From Narthecium ossifragum (lineage: Eukaryota > Streptophyta > Magnoliopsida > Dioscoreales > Nartheciaceae): a stretch of 64,000 bases of DNA. The notes under the pieces are model-generated. The model saw only the letters and a program-made list of their open reading frames with translations, was not told where the DNA came from and did not search any database. Location: the NCBI GenBank assembly GCA_963920575.1, contig OY986973.1:8319601-8383600 (forward strand). Direction: 5' to 3'. How positions within the stretch are numbered: the stretch's first letter is position 1; every line of letters starts with the position of its first letter. This document shows, piece by piece, positions 46,067 to 57,004 of the stretch. The translations under genes were made by a program, and so were the position numbers.

Positions 46067-47409
46067 TGATGAGTGCATCAAAGTGCACTCTGAACATGAC
46101 TAAGAGTAGCTTATTTGTTTAGTTTTCATGATTAATATAGATGATTTCGTCCGTATATGTTGTTTGACAAAGTTATTTGTATTATGCAGGAAATTGAAGC
46201 AAAGATGGGTCTTTAATGCCAACACTGTACCTTTTTGGAATGAACCAGATGATGTACTATACATGGTTAGGAAGCTCTTAAAGTCTAGTTTCTGGTGAAT
46301 TTTACGGTTCGTGATTCCGAATTTTCTAAAGGAAGTTATGACAATATGAGTACCGGTGATGCAGTCTGGATGGCAGAACAGTAAATACATAGGAAAGACA
46401 GATCGATCTTGTTCCCTAGAAGGATCGATCCTTTATTCCTTTTATGCAAACAGACCTGACAGAACATCCACTTTTCGGATGATCACAGAAGGATCGATCC
46501 TCCTTTCACTCGAGAATTTTGAGGAGAAGGATTGATCCTCCTCCAACTGAGAAGGATCGATCCAACTATCCCTCCAACTGAGACGGATCCATCCTACTAT
46601 CCATCCTACTGAGAAGGATCGATCCTACACCTAAGGAAGGATCGATCCTACACCTAAGGAAGGATCGATCTTCCTCGGGCGCAACCAGAAATTGAAGATG
46701 TTGATTTCAAAGGATCGATCCTACACTTAAGGAAGGATCGATCTTACTCAGGTGGATCTGAATACGAGCCATCAGATTTAATCCAAAGGCTGAAATAAAA
46801 GCTAGGGTTTCATGTCCTTATATAAGGGAGCTTCTTGGACGTTTTTGGAGGCTCTTGTCTGGACATTTTCTAAAGGAAGAAGATGAAGACATCTCCATCA
46901 ATGACCGAGTAATCCGTGGGCATGGCGGATGGATGATCTAGCAAGGACTAGGGCTTCTTCTCCAACAATGGTTCATAGTTTTAATCTTTATTGTTAAACT
47001 CTTTTCTATGTATTGGATCTTCAAAGATTATTTTCAGATTATAGATTGCTATGTGGATGATTAATATTATGAATCCAGCCATACTTCTTTCATGATCATA
47101 TAATCTCATAGTTTTATCTATTGTTTACCTACTTTATCTCGTGAAATCTTTGCTATGTATTGCCGATTGTGAGAGTTGGTATCGTGTATTCTTAGGTTTG
47201 GGTTGGATGAAGTGAGAACTATTTTCTTTATTACCTTTATTTTACCGTTACATCTTCGATCTATTTTCTTTACTTTTATGCTCTTGATTGTTTTCGATAC
47301 CTTGTTATCTGTGTTTCTGGATCTTTTCTGCTTGTCTCTCTGTGGGTTCGACCTCTCTTATGTTGTACTGCACCGCGACTGCTGTGCGTGATACATTGGA
47401 GCGACATCA
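46067..47409 (+). repeat. 3' LTR of element H
   Basis: 1,343 bp, TGATGAGTGCATC to GAGCGACATCA, followed by the TSD copy CTCCT. The GGATCGATCC array is at 46400-46745, with a TATA box (tatataagg) at 46819. About 190 bases present in the 5' LTR (36470-36655) are missing at 47220. Confidence 0.9.
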
Positions 47410-47488
47410 CTCCTCTACCTGGTTTTTCCATTGATCTAGTTTTTTGAAAAGGGTCCAATTCACCCCCCCCCCCCTCTTGGACCTTGAA
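47410..47488 (+). repeat. 5' LTR of element S, second part
   Basis: This resumes after the CTCCT duplication and ends with 'aattcacccccccccccc tcttggacc', a C-run with a following short stem that is usual at the end of SIRE-type LTRs. The exact last base is uncertain by a few positions. The homopolymer C13 at 47463-47475 may also be length-variable. Confidence 0.65.
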
Positions 47489-47490
47489 TC

Positions 47491-47500
47491 GGTATCAGAG
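47491..47500 (+). promoter_or_regulatory. Primer binding site of element S
   Basis: ggtatcagag matches the central part of the initiator-Met tRNA complement (TGGTATCAGAGC). The flanks (aatc and gtagg) are changed by a few bases. Confidence 0.7.
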
Positions 47501-47550
47501 GTAGGTCTCTATTTTTGACGTTTAATGACCCTAGAGGATCCTATCTAGAG

Positions 47551-49187
47551 ATGGAAAAAGTAGAGGGATAAACTACCAATAGACTACCATACTTCAATGG
47601 ATCGAACTATACATTTTGGAAGACCAAAATAGAAATCTTCATTCAATCAATGGATTATAAAGCTTGGTTGGTGATAGAGGATGAACCTTATGTTCCTATA
47701 AAAATAATTGAAGGGAAAGAATTCCCAAAAACAAAGAGTGACTACACCCCAACTGATCTAAAAAACCTTCAAACAAATGCCAAGGCCAAAAGCTTTCTAT
47801 TTTGTGTCCTTAGCCTTAGTGAATTTAATAGGGTCTCGGCATGCAAATCAGCGAAGGAGATAGGGATAAGCTCGAGGTTACCCATGAAGGAACTAGTCGA
47901 GTTAAAGAGTCTAGAAAAAATATGCTTGTACATGACTATGAACTCTTTTGCATGAAGAATGATGAAACCATTAGTGAGATGTGCACATATTTTACTAGGG
48001 TGATTTTAAATGCACTACACAAATGTATAAGTGCACCACATTTTCTAAAGTGCACTTAGACATTGATGAGTTAGAGATTAGAAAAATGTGGTGCACTTAT
48101 ACATTTGTGTAGTGCATTTAAAATCACCCATTTTACTAACATATTAAATGTGCTTGAATCACTTGGAAGAGTTTATGCTAATGATGAAGTTGTGAGAAAG
48201 ATACTCAAGTATCTACCGAAGTCATGGGATCATAAAGTGACGACAATCGAAGAAGCCAAAGATCTAGCCAAATTATCATTTGATGATCTCGTAGGTTCAC
48301 TTGTGACTTATGAGATGAACTTGAAGAGAAGCAACAATGAAGGAAACAAGAAGAAGAAGGTCGTTGCATTCAAGTCATCGAACAAAGAGTCATCGGATTC
48401 TAGTGAAGGAGATGATAATGAAGAATTGGTGATGATCTCAATGAGAATCCAAAAGATCTTCAAGCGCCAAGGAGGAAAGAAATTCTTCAAGAAGAAGTTT
48501 TTCAAAGGTGAAAAATACAATGCTACTTCTTCTAACTCTAACGATGTTATATGTTATCAGTGTAGGAAGCCCGGGCACTATAAGAGTGATTGTCTTCAAC
48601 TCAAGAAGCCTACAAAGAAGGAGTTTAAGAAAAAAAAAGCAATGATGGCAACTTGGGGAGAAAGTGATGTGAAAACCTCATTCGATGAAGAGGAACAAGA
48701 GGTAGCCAACATATGCTTGATGGCACGAGAAGATGAGGAAGAAGAGGACAATGAGGTTGAAGATGAGCTTGCATTTGATGAACTATTTGATGCTAATTCT
48801 TCCTTAGTTAAGGATTTCAGGTTCCTTAAACAGAAATACTATGCTAAAAGAAAAATTAGATGTCATGCATAGGATTGACACCTTAGAAAAAGAAAACGAA
48901 TGCATGCTAGATAACAATTCATGTGACACTCATGACACACTTGAGAAGGAACTCAATGACACTCAATATGAGCTCATTATATTGAAGAACACAAACTATG
49001 ATATGAAAAATGAACTCATCAACTTAAGGAAATCCAAGAGAGATCACACTCTTGAGGTTGATGACTTAAAGATCACTCTATCAAAATTGATGAAGAGTAT
49101 AGAGAAGCTTGATGAGATACTTTATAGCCAAAGGAGCTCCTTAAACAAGGAAGGAATTGGCTATAACCCTAAGAAGATAAACAACTA
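47551..49187 (+). pseudogene. gag of element S (Ty1-copia, SIRE-like), first part
   Basis: ATG at 47551 (MEKVEG-stop-TTNRLPYFNG) starts a UBN2-type copia gag: NYTFWKTKIEIFIQSMDYKA, FNRVSACKSAKEI, then a frame change and DKLEVTHEGTSRVKESRKNM and VHDYELFCMKNDETISEM. After the MITE at 47998-48129 it continues NILNVLESLGRVYANDEVVR, KILKYLPKSWDHKVTTIEEA and SFDDLVGSLVTYEMNLKR, a lysine-rich stretch and a zinc knuckle CYQCRKPGHYKSDC (48552-48593). Another frame (48841-49187) is a heptad-rich coiled coil. An early stop and at least two shifts make it a pseudogene. Confidence 0.9.
47998..48129. mobile_element. 132-bp Mutator-type foldback MITE in gag
   Basis: It is almost wholly an inverted repeat: arms of about 50 bp (GGGTGATTTTAAATGCACTA...) separated by about 35 bp. 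The exact 9-bp TSD ATTTTACTA (47989-47997 and 48130-48138) points to Mutator-type insertion. Excising it restores gag as ...EMCTYFTNILNVLESL. It carries no gene. Confidence 0.92.
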
Positions 49188-49640
49188 AAAGAAGATTAAC
49201 TTTGTTAAACATTCTTCTCATCCTCCTAAGGTAGCACAAGCACCCACTTGTCACTATTGTTGTAAGGTAGGTCACATTGCACCTAGTTGCTATCACATGA
49301 GATATGCTAGTGCTAAAACCTTTTGGACACCAAAGAATGCTACATCTACATATATGTGTAGAACTAATGCTAAAGGATCCAAAAAGATTTGGGTACCAAA
49401 AATCAATGCTTGATTTTGATTTGCAGGAGTGCTTGGGATCCAAGGTCAAGATCAATTTAAAAGCCAAACGGTGGTACCTTGATAGCGGATGCTCAATGCA
49501 AATGACCGGTGATAGATGCATGTTCTCCACATTTCAAGCCAAAGATGGAGGAGTTGTGACCTTTGGAGATAATGACAAAGGAAAAATTATCGGAATTGGT
49601 AATATTGGTAAAACTTCCATCATATTTTGTTAGTAGAAGG
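49188..49640 (+). pseudogene. gag end and protease of element S
   Basis: A second zinc knuckle CHYCCKVGHIAPSC (49242-49283) and KGSKKIWVPKINA follow the coiled coil, as in SIRE gag-pol. The protease begins after a stop at about 49410: KRWYLDSGCSMQMTGDRCMF (DSG active site, 49477-49510) and VTFGDNDKGKIIGIGNIGKT. The domain would release gag and pol proteins. The reading frame changes at 49410 and again near 49630. Confidence 0.85.
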
Positions 49641-50660
49641 CTTGAAACATAACTTACTTAGTATTAGTCAATTATGTGATAGAGGTAACAAAGTCATTTT
49701 CGAAAATTGAAAGTGCTATGTTAAAAATGTTATTGGTGATAAAATCATGCTAGTTGGTTATCGTGATGGTAAAGTTTATACCCTTTATCTTGATTATCTT
49801 GTTTGCCATGATGATGTATGTCTTAATGCTTTAAATGATAATTCTTGGTTATGCCATAAAAGACTTGAAAATGCTCACATTGATTTAATTTCCAAATTCT
49901 CTCGAAAAGACCTTGTTCTTGGACTTCCCAAGATCAAATTCAAGAAAGATAAGATTTGTGATGCATGTCAAAGAGCAAAACGAATAAAATCCTCTTTCAA
50001 GCCTAAAGATGTAGTTTCCACAAAAAGAGCACTATAACTTATTCACATTGACCTTTTTGGACCTACCAAACCAACAAGCTTAGGTGGTAGCTCATATGGT
50101 TTTGTTTTAATAGATGATTACACTAGATACACTTGGGTGATATTCCTTGCAGACAAAGATGAAGTCCTTGAGGAATTTACCAATGTTTTTAGGAGAGTCC
50201 AAAATGAAAAAGGTATTCTCATTACATGCATTAGAAGTGACCACGGAGGAGAATTCAAGAACTCCCATTTAAAAACATTTTGCAATGACAAAGGGATTTC
50301 CCATAACTTCTCATCACCTAGAACCCCTCAACAAAATGGTGTTGTTGAAAGGAAAAATCGGACCCTACAAGACATGGCTAGAACTCTATTATGTGAGAAT
50401 AATCTTCCTAAGTACTTTTTGGCAAAGAGATTAATACATCTTGCCATGTGATCAATAGAGTAACATTGAGACCTATTTTGAAGAAACTCCCTATGAGCTT
50501 TGGAAAGGAAGGATTCTGAATAATGGTTACTTTAGAGCTTTTGGATGAAAGTGTTTTGTCTTAAACAATGGCAAGGATAATCTTGGAAAATTTGATGCTA
50601 GATCGGATGAAGAAGCTTTTCTTAGATACTCGGAGAGAAGCAAAAGTTATAGAGTTTTCA
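49641..50660 (+). pseudogene. Integrase of element S
   Basis: VEGLKHNLLSISQLCDRGNK, then a stop at about 49709, then the zinc-binding GAG-pre-integrase region LCHKRLENAHIDLISKFSRK and ICDACQRAKRIKSSF. The core shows HIDLFGPTKPTSLGGSSYGF (first Asp), ITCIRSDHGGEFKNSH (second Asp) and TPQQNGVVERKNRTLQDMAR (Glu), so the DDE triad is complete. Stops at 50035 and 50449 and frame changes to 50660 ([21 protein letters not shown]) break it. Order integrase before RT confirms Ty1-copia. Confidence 0.9.
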
Positions 50661-51800
50661 ATAAAAGAATCTTAGTGATTGAAGAATCAATTGATGTTAT
50701 ATTTGATGAAATGATTAAAGGTCCTAGTAGAATTGATGATGAAGATGATGAAATTCCTAATGACAAATCAAAAGAAGTAGTAGATGAGACCCAAGATGAT
50801 ATTGAAGAATTGAATAATAGATTTGATGAATCTCTAAAAATTACTCCTAGTGATCAACATCGTGATTTACCAAAAGATTGGAAATATGCATCTTCACACC
50901 TAAAGGAATTGATTATTAGAATCCAAACTAGATATTCATTGAATGTTTATGCCAATCTAGCCTTCCTATCTCAAATTGAGCCCAAAACTATTGAGGAAGC
51001 ACTAGAGGATGATCATTGGATCTTAGCATTGCAAGAAGAGTTAAATCAATTTGAAAGAAATGAAGTTTTGAATTTGGTATCAAAACCTAGTGATCATCCC
51101 GTCATTGGCACTAAATGGGTGTTTAGAAATAAAATGGATGAATCAGGGATAATTACAAGAAATAAAGCTAAATTAGTTGCAAAAGGGTCCAATCAACAAG
51201 AAGGAATTGATTTTGATGAGACTTTTGCACCGGTAGCTAAACTTGAGGCAATAAGACTACTACTAGCTTTTGCATCTTACAAAGATTTCAATTTATATCA
51301 AATGGATGTTAAAAATGCATTTTTAATTGGTTTCTTAAAAGAAGAAGTCTATGTTGGACAACCCCCCGATTTTGAGGATCACAAGTTAGGGGATCATGTA
51401 TTCAAGCTTACTTAAGCCTTGTATGGTTTGATGTATGAAAGGCTTAGCAAGTTCTTGATAGATATGATTTTTATAGAGGAAAAATTGATACTACTCTATT
51501 TACAAAATCAAAAGGAGAGGATCTTTTATTGGTTCAAATTTATGTAGATGATATCATCTTTGGATCTTCAAATGAAAAGTTTTGTGTAGAATTTGCCTCT
51601 TGCATGCAAAATGAATTTGAAATGAGCTTGATGGGTGAGCTCAATTATTTCCTTGGTTTACAAATCATGCAAACTCGAGGAGAGATTTTTATTAATCAAG
51701 CCAAATACACTAGAGACCTACTCATGAAGTATGACTTTTACCAATCCAAAATTTATAAAACCCCCAATGAGTACAACTCTCAAATTAGACAAGGATGAAT
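50661..51800 (+). pseudogene. Reverse transcriptase of element S
   Basis: The open frame 50675-51415 includes the copia RT opening [80 protein letters not shown] and [21 protein letters not shown] ends it at 51413. The next stretch reads ALYGLMYERLSKFL: the usual KQAPRAW between YGL and Y is missing, about 20 bases deleted. The catalytic IYVDDIIFGSSNEKF (YVDD at 51542-51553) is intact in another frame (51529-51798) with FEMSLMGELNYFLGLQIMQT. Stops and the deletion inactivate it. Confidence 0.9.
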
Positions 51801-52571
51801 ATGGGAAACATGTTGATCAAACACTTTATAGAAGGATGATTAGTTCCTTACTCTATTTTACCGTAAGTAGACTGGACATCATGTTTAGTGTTTGTCTTTG
51901 TGCTAGATATCAATCTTGTCCTGAGAAATCTCATTTGGTTGTGGTCAAGAGGATCTTTAGGTATCTAATAGGAACCCAAAACTATGGGTTGTGTGCACAA
52001 TTACGGATATCCTAAACAATTACGGATATCTAATAGGATCTTTAGGTATCAATCTTGTCCTGAGAAATCTCATTTATCCTAGAAGATCATCTTTTGATCT
52101 AATTAGCTACTCTGATGCGGATTTTGACGAATGTAGACTTGATTGAAAAATCACAAGTGGAACATGTCATTTTCTTGGTCATGCACTTGTTTCTTGGTTC
52201 TCCAAGAAGCAAACATCATATGCCTTATCCACCGCCGAAGCGGAATACATCGTGGCGGGTAGTTGTTGTGCACAATTACTTTGGATGAAAATGTAATTTG
52301 TAAATTATAACATACATGTGGCCAAAATTCTCATTAGATTTGACAACCCTAGTTCCATAAGGCTATCCAAGAATCCCATCTAACACTCTAGAACAAAGCA
52401 CGTAGAAATTCAACACTATTTCCTTCGTGATCACACACAAAAATGAGATATTACACTTGAATTTATTAGCATCGAGTATCAAATTGCGGATATCCTAACC
52501 AAACCCTTAAGTGAAGACATGTTTATATATCTACTAAGAGAGCTTGGGATGTCAAATGGATGCCCAAAATA
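51801..52571 (+). pseudogene. RNase H of element S
   Basis: LYRRMISSLLYFTVSRLDIM, then a local duplication at 51955-52075 with stops, then YSDADFDECRLD-stop-KITSGTCHFLGHALVSWFSK, KKQTSYALSTAEAEYIVAGS and CCAQLLWMKM. It ends with RTKHVEIQHYFLRDHTQK and YQIADILTKPLSEDMF. Catalytic acidic residues (SDAD, AEAEY) are visible. At least four stops are present. It closes the copia pol. Confidence 0.88.
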
Positions 52572-53100
52572 AATGGGCTAAAAGCAAAAGGTTTGTCCAC
52601 TTGTTTATCTGCTATTTCATGCTATGTCCAACTTGAGTGCTAAATTTTGATTTATTCAACAATTTTGATGATTGATGAGTTGTTTTAGTTTTTAATATTC
52701 AGTTACATGTGTATGCAAAGTTTTGTGATGTTTCGATTTAAAAATAATTTTAAATTGACTTTCAATTTTTATTTTCTGAAACTGACGGTCAATCCATACT
52801 TCTTTACGGCCGACAGTAAGTACATTGTTTTCTTTGTATTCACCTATCACGCTTGACGATCGACCACCAACTTCTAAGGGTTGACCGCCACGGATCGTGA
52901 CACACTTAAGTGATGGTTTTTTAGTCATTTGTCACATTTCCCCTTATATAGCCTTCCCCCGATCAAACCCTTCTTTCTCTCGTTCGACCATGCCCTAGCA
53001 CCTGACTTCTCCCGTTCATCCGTTGCTCCTCATCTCCTGCGTCCGTAGCTCCTCACCTCCCTCGTCCCCTTCACTCAAACTCTAATCCAGCCTCACCACC
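52572..53100 (+). other. Spacer between pol and third ORF of element S
   Basis: 530 bases without a convincing frame. 52770-52910 contains 'gacggtcaatccatac' and 'tgacgatcgaccacc' words like those in the LTR. 52935-53095 is C-rich with a TATA-like cccttatatagcc at 52943 about 160 bases before the ATG of the next ORF, which could indicate an internal promoter (inference). Confidence 0.4.
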
Positions 53101-54207
53101 ATGCCTCACACCAAGAATGCGGAACCTCCTCTACCTGAGGAACCACGTCAAGCTGGAAAGAGGAGGATGCATGTCGCAGCAAAGAGCGGGATGAAGAAAA
53201 TCAAAGAGTCTCTTCAAGGAACCACCTCTACTCCAAACATTGATGAATATCTCTTCCTAAATAAGGATACGTACAACTCTTGGCCCGATTTTAAGGATAA
53301 ATTAGTGATTTCAGGTACAGCCCTTAAGATGCCCATAGGAAAGGAGTATGTTGTTGAAAGATATTTCACAAAAATGGGATGGAAGGATTTCCTATAGTTG
53401 CCCGAGTACATGTATCCTGAAATGGTCCGATATTCTTATTGCAATATCATTGAAGACATTGATAATGAAGGAAATGTGGCCATTAGTAGCTATATTTATT
53501 GGAATGAAGTCAAAATTACAATCGAATGGTTGAATGAGATACTCAATGCACCAAATGATGGAGAGTGCACCTATTTTACTTCATATGAGGATCTCTCAAA
53601 ATTTTATAGGGATAGGCAAGGGAGAAGGGTCATCCTTATACCTAGTAGAGTTGACAAAATTCCTATTGAACTAAATGACCTAAATACAAACTATAGGGAG
53701 CTTGCCCACTTCCTAGAAACCAATTTATTTCCCAAGGTTGGTCATCATGATCACTTGAAGCCCGTTCATGCTTATATCCTTTCATGTATGGTTAGGGAGA
53801 AGCCTCAAAACTTAGGCTATATCATCATCAAGGAGATGCTTAACCTTAAGGTTAGGCAATCCCTGTCCTTTGGAGGACTCCTAACCAAAATCTTCCAAGC
53901 CCTAACCCTCCACCTTGGCATTGATGAAAGAAGACGTCTTGCTCAACCCTTAAGTAAATCCAACTATAAGAGGATGTTGAAAACAAAGCAAGCCTTAGGA
54001 TTCCATGTTCATGACGATATAAGCAGTGATGAGGAAGGAGAAAATCTAGGAGAGCAAGATGAGGAAAATGTGGGCGAAGAGGAAGGTGAACCTAGACTTC
54101 AAGGACATCAAGGTGAATCCTCTCATAGCCAAGATCGTCGCACCACTGCACAACGACTTGCTGAGCTAAAAGCAAGATTGGGAAGGATGGAAGTAACTCA
54201 AGCCTAA
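53101..54207 (+). pseudogene. Third ORF of element S, plant-transposon-protein-like
   Basis: ATG at 53101 (MPHTKNAEPPLPEEPRQAGK) follows a C-rich leader. One TAG at 53398 splits an otherwise open 369-codon frame. After it: LPEYMYPEMVRYSYCNIIED, ISSYIYWNEVKITIEWLNEI, FLETNLFPKVGHHDHLKPVH and IIIKEMLNLKVRQSLSFGGL, matching in my recollection the 'putative plant transposon protein' domain. The C-terminus is acidic (SSDEEGENLGEQDEENVGEE) and then helical (AQRLAELKARLGRM). No signal peptide or membrane span is evident, so calling it an envelope would not be supported. SIRE elements are known for an extra ORF at this place. Role unknown. Confidence 0.6.
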
Positions 54208-54558
54208 CATTTTGATGAAATCAAAACTGAGTTCAAGGCGAATTAAGAGAAAGTGTCCAAGCAACTTAAAGACATCTTCACCTATTCCAGGGACAAATTT
54301 CCACCTACTTCTCCCACTCCACTACTTGATTGATCCTAAAGCTCATTCCTTGTTTCTTTTTTATGATGCCAAATGGGGAGAAAAACTTGTGATAAATGAT
54401 GAAAGAAAATGCCCTACATTTTCATATTTTGACTATTGTATTTTGTATACCTTGGAAATCTTTGTATTTGAATGGAATTTTTGTAATGGAGTTTTTTTTG
54501 GAAAGTTGTTGGAATGAAAGTTTTGTAATGCAAAGTGGTCAAGTTTTTATAATGCAAA
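54208..54558 (+). other. 3' non-coding region of element S, part 1
   Basis: A weak continuation of the third ORF's helical tail (HFDEIKTEFKAN-stop-EKVSKQLKDIF) runs to about 54335 with a stop. The rest is T-rich and non-coding. It is interrupted at 54559 by copy E and resumes at 56669. Confidence 0.5.
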
Positions 54559-56668
54559 TGTGAGGACACGTTCCTTCAACCCGGTCCGACCGCGATCGAT
54601 CGAGGGTCTGGCCCGTTTGACCTTGTTTCGTGATCGGCTTGATCGCGGAAACCCCAAAGGAAATTTGGTAAATTGAGCCTTGACGGTTGGTTTCATACTC
54701 GCGTTGTGCACACACAACCCTTTTGTTTGATTTATGTGCTTGTTAGAACCTTAGGGCGAGCTTGGGATCGAAAGATCGGAGCTCATGCGCACGGAAGTTG
54801 TCTTTAGGACAGCTGTCAGCCCAAACCGATCGATCGCTCCAGGGAGTGATCGGTCGGATTCGAGGCTGGCACTGCCTCCAGCGTGTATGGATAAGGGCGT
54901 GAACTGACCTAATCTGATCGATCGCTCTGGGAGCGACCTATCGGGATCGGGCCTATAAGTAGCGCTCAAGCAGCTCTGTTTTTCATTTTTTCTTCTTCCT
55001 CCTCTCCGCTGAGGCTAGGGTTTCATGGCTAATGGTGTTCCAGTAGCTTGGAGATTTTAGCAGCAAGGGGAGGAGCAGATCCATACCTCTCTTGCATGGA
55101 TTAATTGAGGATTAATCATGGATTAGCGTAGAAAGGTAGGATTCTAACCCTAGGGCTTGATTAGGTGTTCTTGGTTGTTTTATTGCTTAAATTGCTGATC
55201 AATCTATGCTAGATGGTTATCCTAGGTATGAAGCTTGATTGGATTTTGGTTGGATTCGAACCGTATTTAAGTGAATTTTTCCTTGATTTATTCACGGATT
55301 TCTGTTCTAGCATAAACAACTATATTCTAGCTTGTTTTTCAGCTTCTACATGCATAATTTTAGCTGATCTTAAACATAAAAGTTGTACATCTTTAAGTTA
55401 GATTTCGATTCCAACTGGTTTCATAATTTTAAGATTTTGCTACGATGTATTGTGAATTAAATGCTTGGGGTGTGTAGAACAGAGAAGTCAGTTAATTAGT
55501 GAATTTAAGTTGTTTTTCTTCATCTGATTGATCCGATCTTTGGATATGTGATTCAAGGTATGTCTTTGAGTGGGTATATCACGTTTCACGACAATCGAAC
55601 GGTTAGATTCGAAGTTATGATTTTTCAAAGTTAGTAGTAGTTCGTTTGCTTTAATTCATTAAGTCGAGCTTTTCATTATTATATGTTATTATAATGCTAG
55701 TCCCTGTGTGTGGCATGTGGGTGAACCAAGGGGGTATTTCCCCTTGGGATGTGTAGAATAAATATTTGTCTTCCTTAGACCACTACTATTTATACCCTTT
55801 GGGCGAGCTATAGGCTACACCCAGACTTGTATCTTATTTGGCATACTGTTGCATGCTTATACTTTTGTTTGTGTATAAACATTGCATGTATCTGATTGCA
55901 TTAAAAACATAAAGGTTAGGGCGTGGGCGATGGGTCGATCGCCGATCCGAGGTTCTCAGGTAGCTCGGATCTAGCCGTAGGATCGAGGCTGGGTAGCAAG
56001 GTTTAGGTTGCGATTTAATATGATAATCTAATGTTATCAAGGATACTGTATAGTTGATTGCATTCTTTCTGTTTGAGGTTTAGAGGTCGTGTCATTTCTC
56101 CTGTGCCAAGGCTTAAGGTGGTGTATTTCAAGTACGCCTTGGGGTGGTTTCTCACCAGTGTTGGGGTTTGGTTGCATTGGAGATGCACTGAAATGCCTGT
56201 TGGGCACACCTCGAGGAGTGCTCAGAGTTAGCGTGATCCTCGTCGTGGTTTACTTTTCTGTTAATGTAGTTACGTACGCCTTAAGCTTGGCAGAGGGAGA
56301 TGGCACAGTTGTAGTTTCCTTTCCTTGTGGGTATCGTAGAATAGAATCCTGCTGAGCTCATCGCTCACTCCTACCCGGGTTGCGTTTGCAGGTACAGGCG
56401 TCAGCTCTTCTTCCGTAGCTCCTGCTAGACAAGCTCTTGGTGGCGCGTCGACTTGTGGAGGTGTTCAAGGACTTAGGGTTCAGTTATCTGGTTGGATTTT
56501 TTAAATATGTGTTCTTTTGAGGATCAGTTTGTATCAGAATTTTGTATTAATTAAAGATTATAATATTGATCCCAGATCAAATTGTTCCAAATGCGCCATA
56601 AATGGATTGAGTAGATTAGGAACCCTCACGCATCGGCCCGAATGGGTTTTCCCGGTCGAGGTGTGACA
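54559..56668 (+). repeat. Solo LTR of family T (copy E)
   Basis: 2,110 bp, TGTGAGGACACG to ...GGTCGAGGTGTGACA, with an exact TSD GCAAA (54554-54558 and 56669-56673). A TATA-like ctataagtag lies at 54953, with GATCGATC words at 54593-54605, 54827-54860 and 54917-54945. The block 55915-56010 ('gggcgtgggcgatgggtcgatcgcc') is shared with copies B and D. It is the shortest copy of the family. Confidence 0.92.
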
Positions 56669-56990
56669 GCAAAGTTGTTGGATTTTCTTGATTGATGTTA
56701 TCGACAATGCAAAGTTGTTGGGTGCTATTAATTATAATGTTGACCTCAATTTTCTTATGAATCACTTCATAAAAGCTGAAATGTACTTGTTTTAAAGAAG
56801 TGAACATGCTAAAATCCATGTTATCTTGTCATTATATCTTAAATGAAACTTTTCATATCATTTTAGGATTATATGACTTGTGTGGATCATGAGTATTCAC
56901 TTTAGAACACATTCTTTGAAAGAAATGGATGCATAGATTGAGGGGGAGCCGGAATATTTTATCATTACATTTAAAAGGGTTGTCATCATC
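56669..56990 (+). other. 3' non-coding region of element S, part 2
   Basis: AT-rich and without an ORF. 'attgagggggagccggaa' at 56936-56953 is a typical copia-type purine stretch ahead of the final polypurine tract. Confidence 0.5.
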
Positions 56991-57004
56991 AAAAAAGGGG
57001 AGAT
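56991..57004 (+). promoter_or_regulatory. Polypurine tract of element S
   Basis: aaaaaaggggagat immediately precedes the 3' LTR start TGTTGATCC. Confidence 0.85.

Larger units (their letters stand above)
28511..47409 (+). mobile_element. Element H: Athila-like Ty3-gypsy retrotransposon
   Basis: 18,899 bp with an exact TSD CTCCT (28506-28510 and 47410-47414). 5' LTR 28511-36845, tRNA-Asp primer site 36851-36868, gag, protease, RT, RNase H and integrase in Ty3-gypsy order, polypurine tract 46056-46066, 3' LTR 46067-47409. It contains the Tat-like element K (29530-36271) and a solo LTR (40965-43334). Without them it is about 9.8 kb. Every domain carries stops or shifts, and two catalytic residues are changed. 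No envelope-like ORF is seen after integrase. Confidence 0.9.

Noticed and set aside
53101..54207. Calling the third ORF an envelope gene
   Set aside because: No signal peptide, furin-like site or membrane segment is visible.
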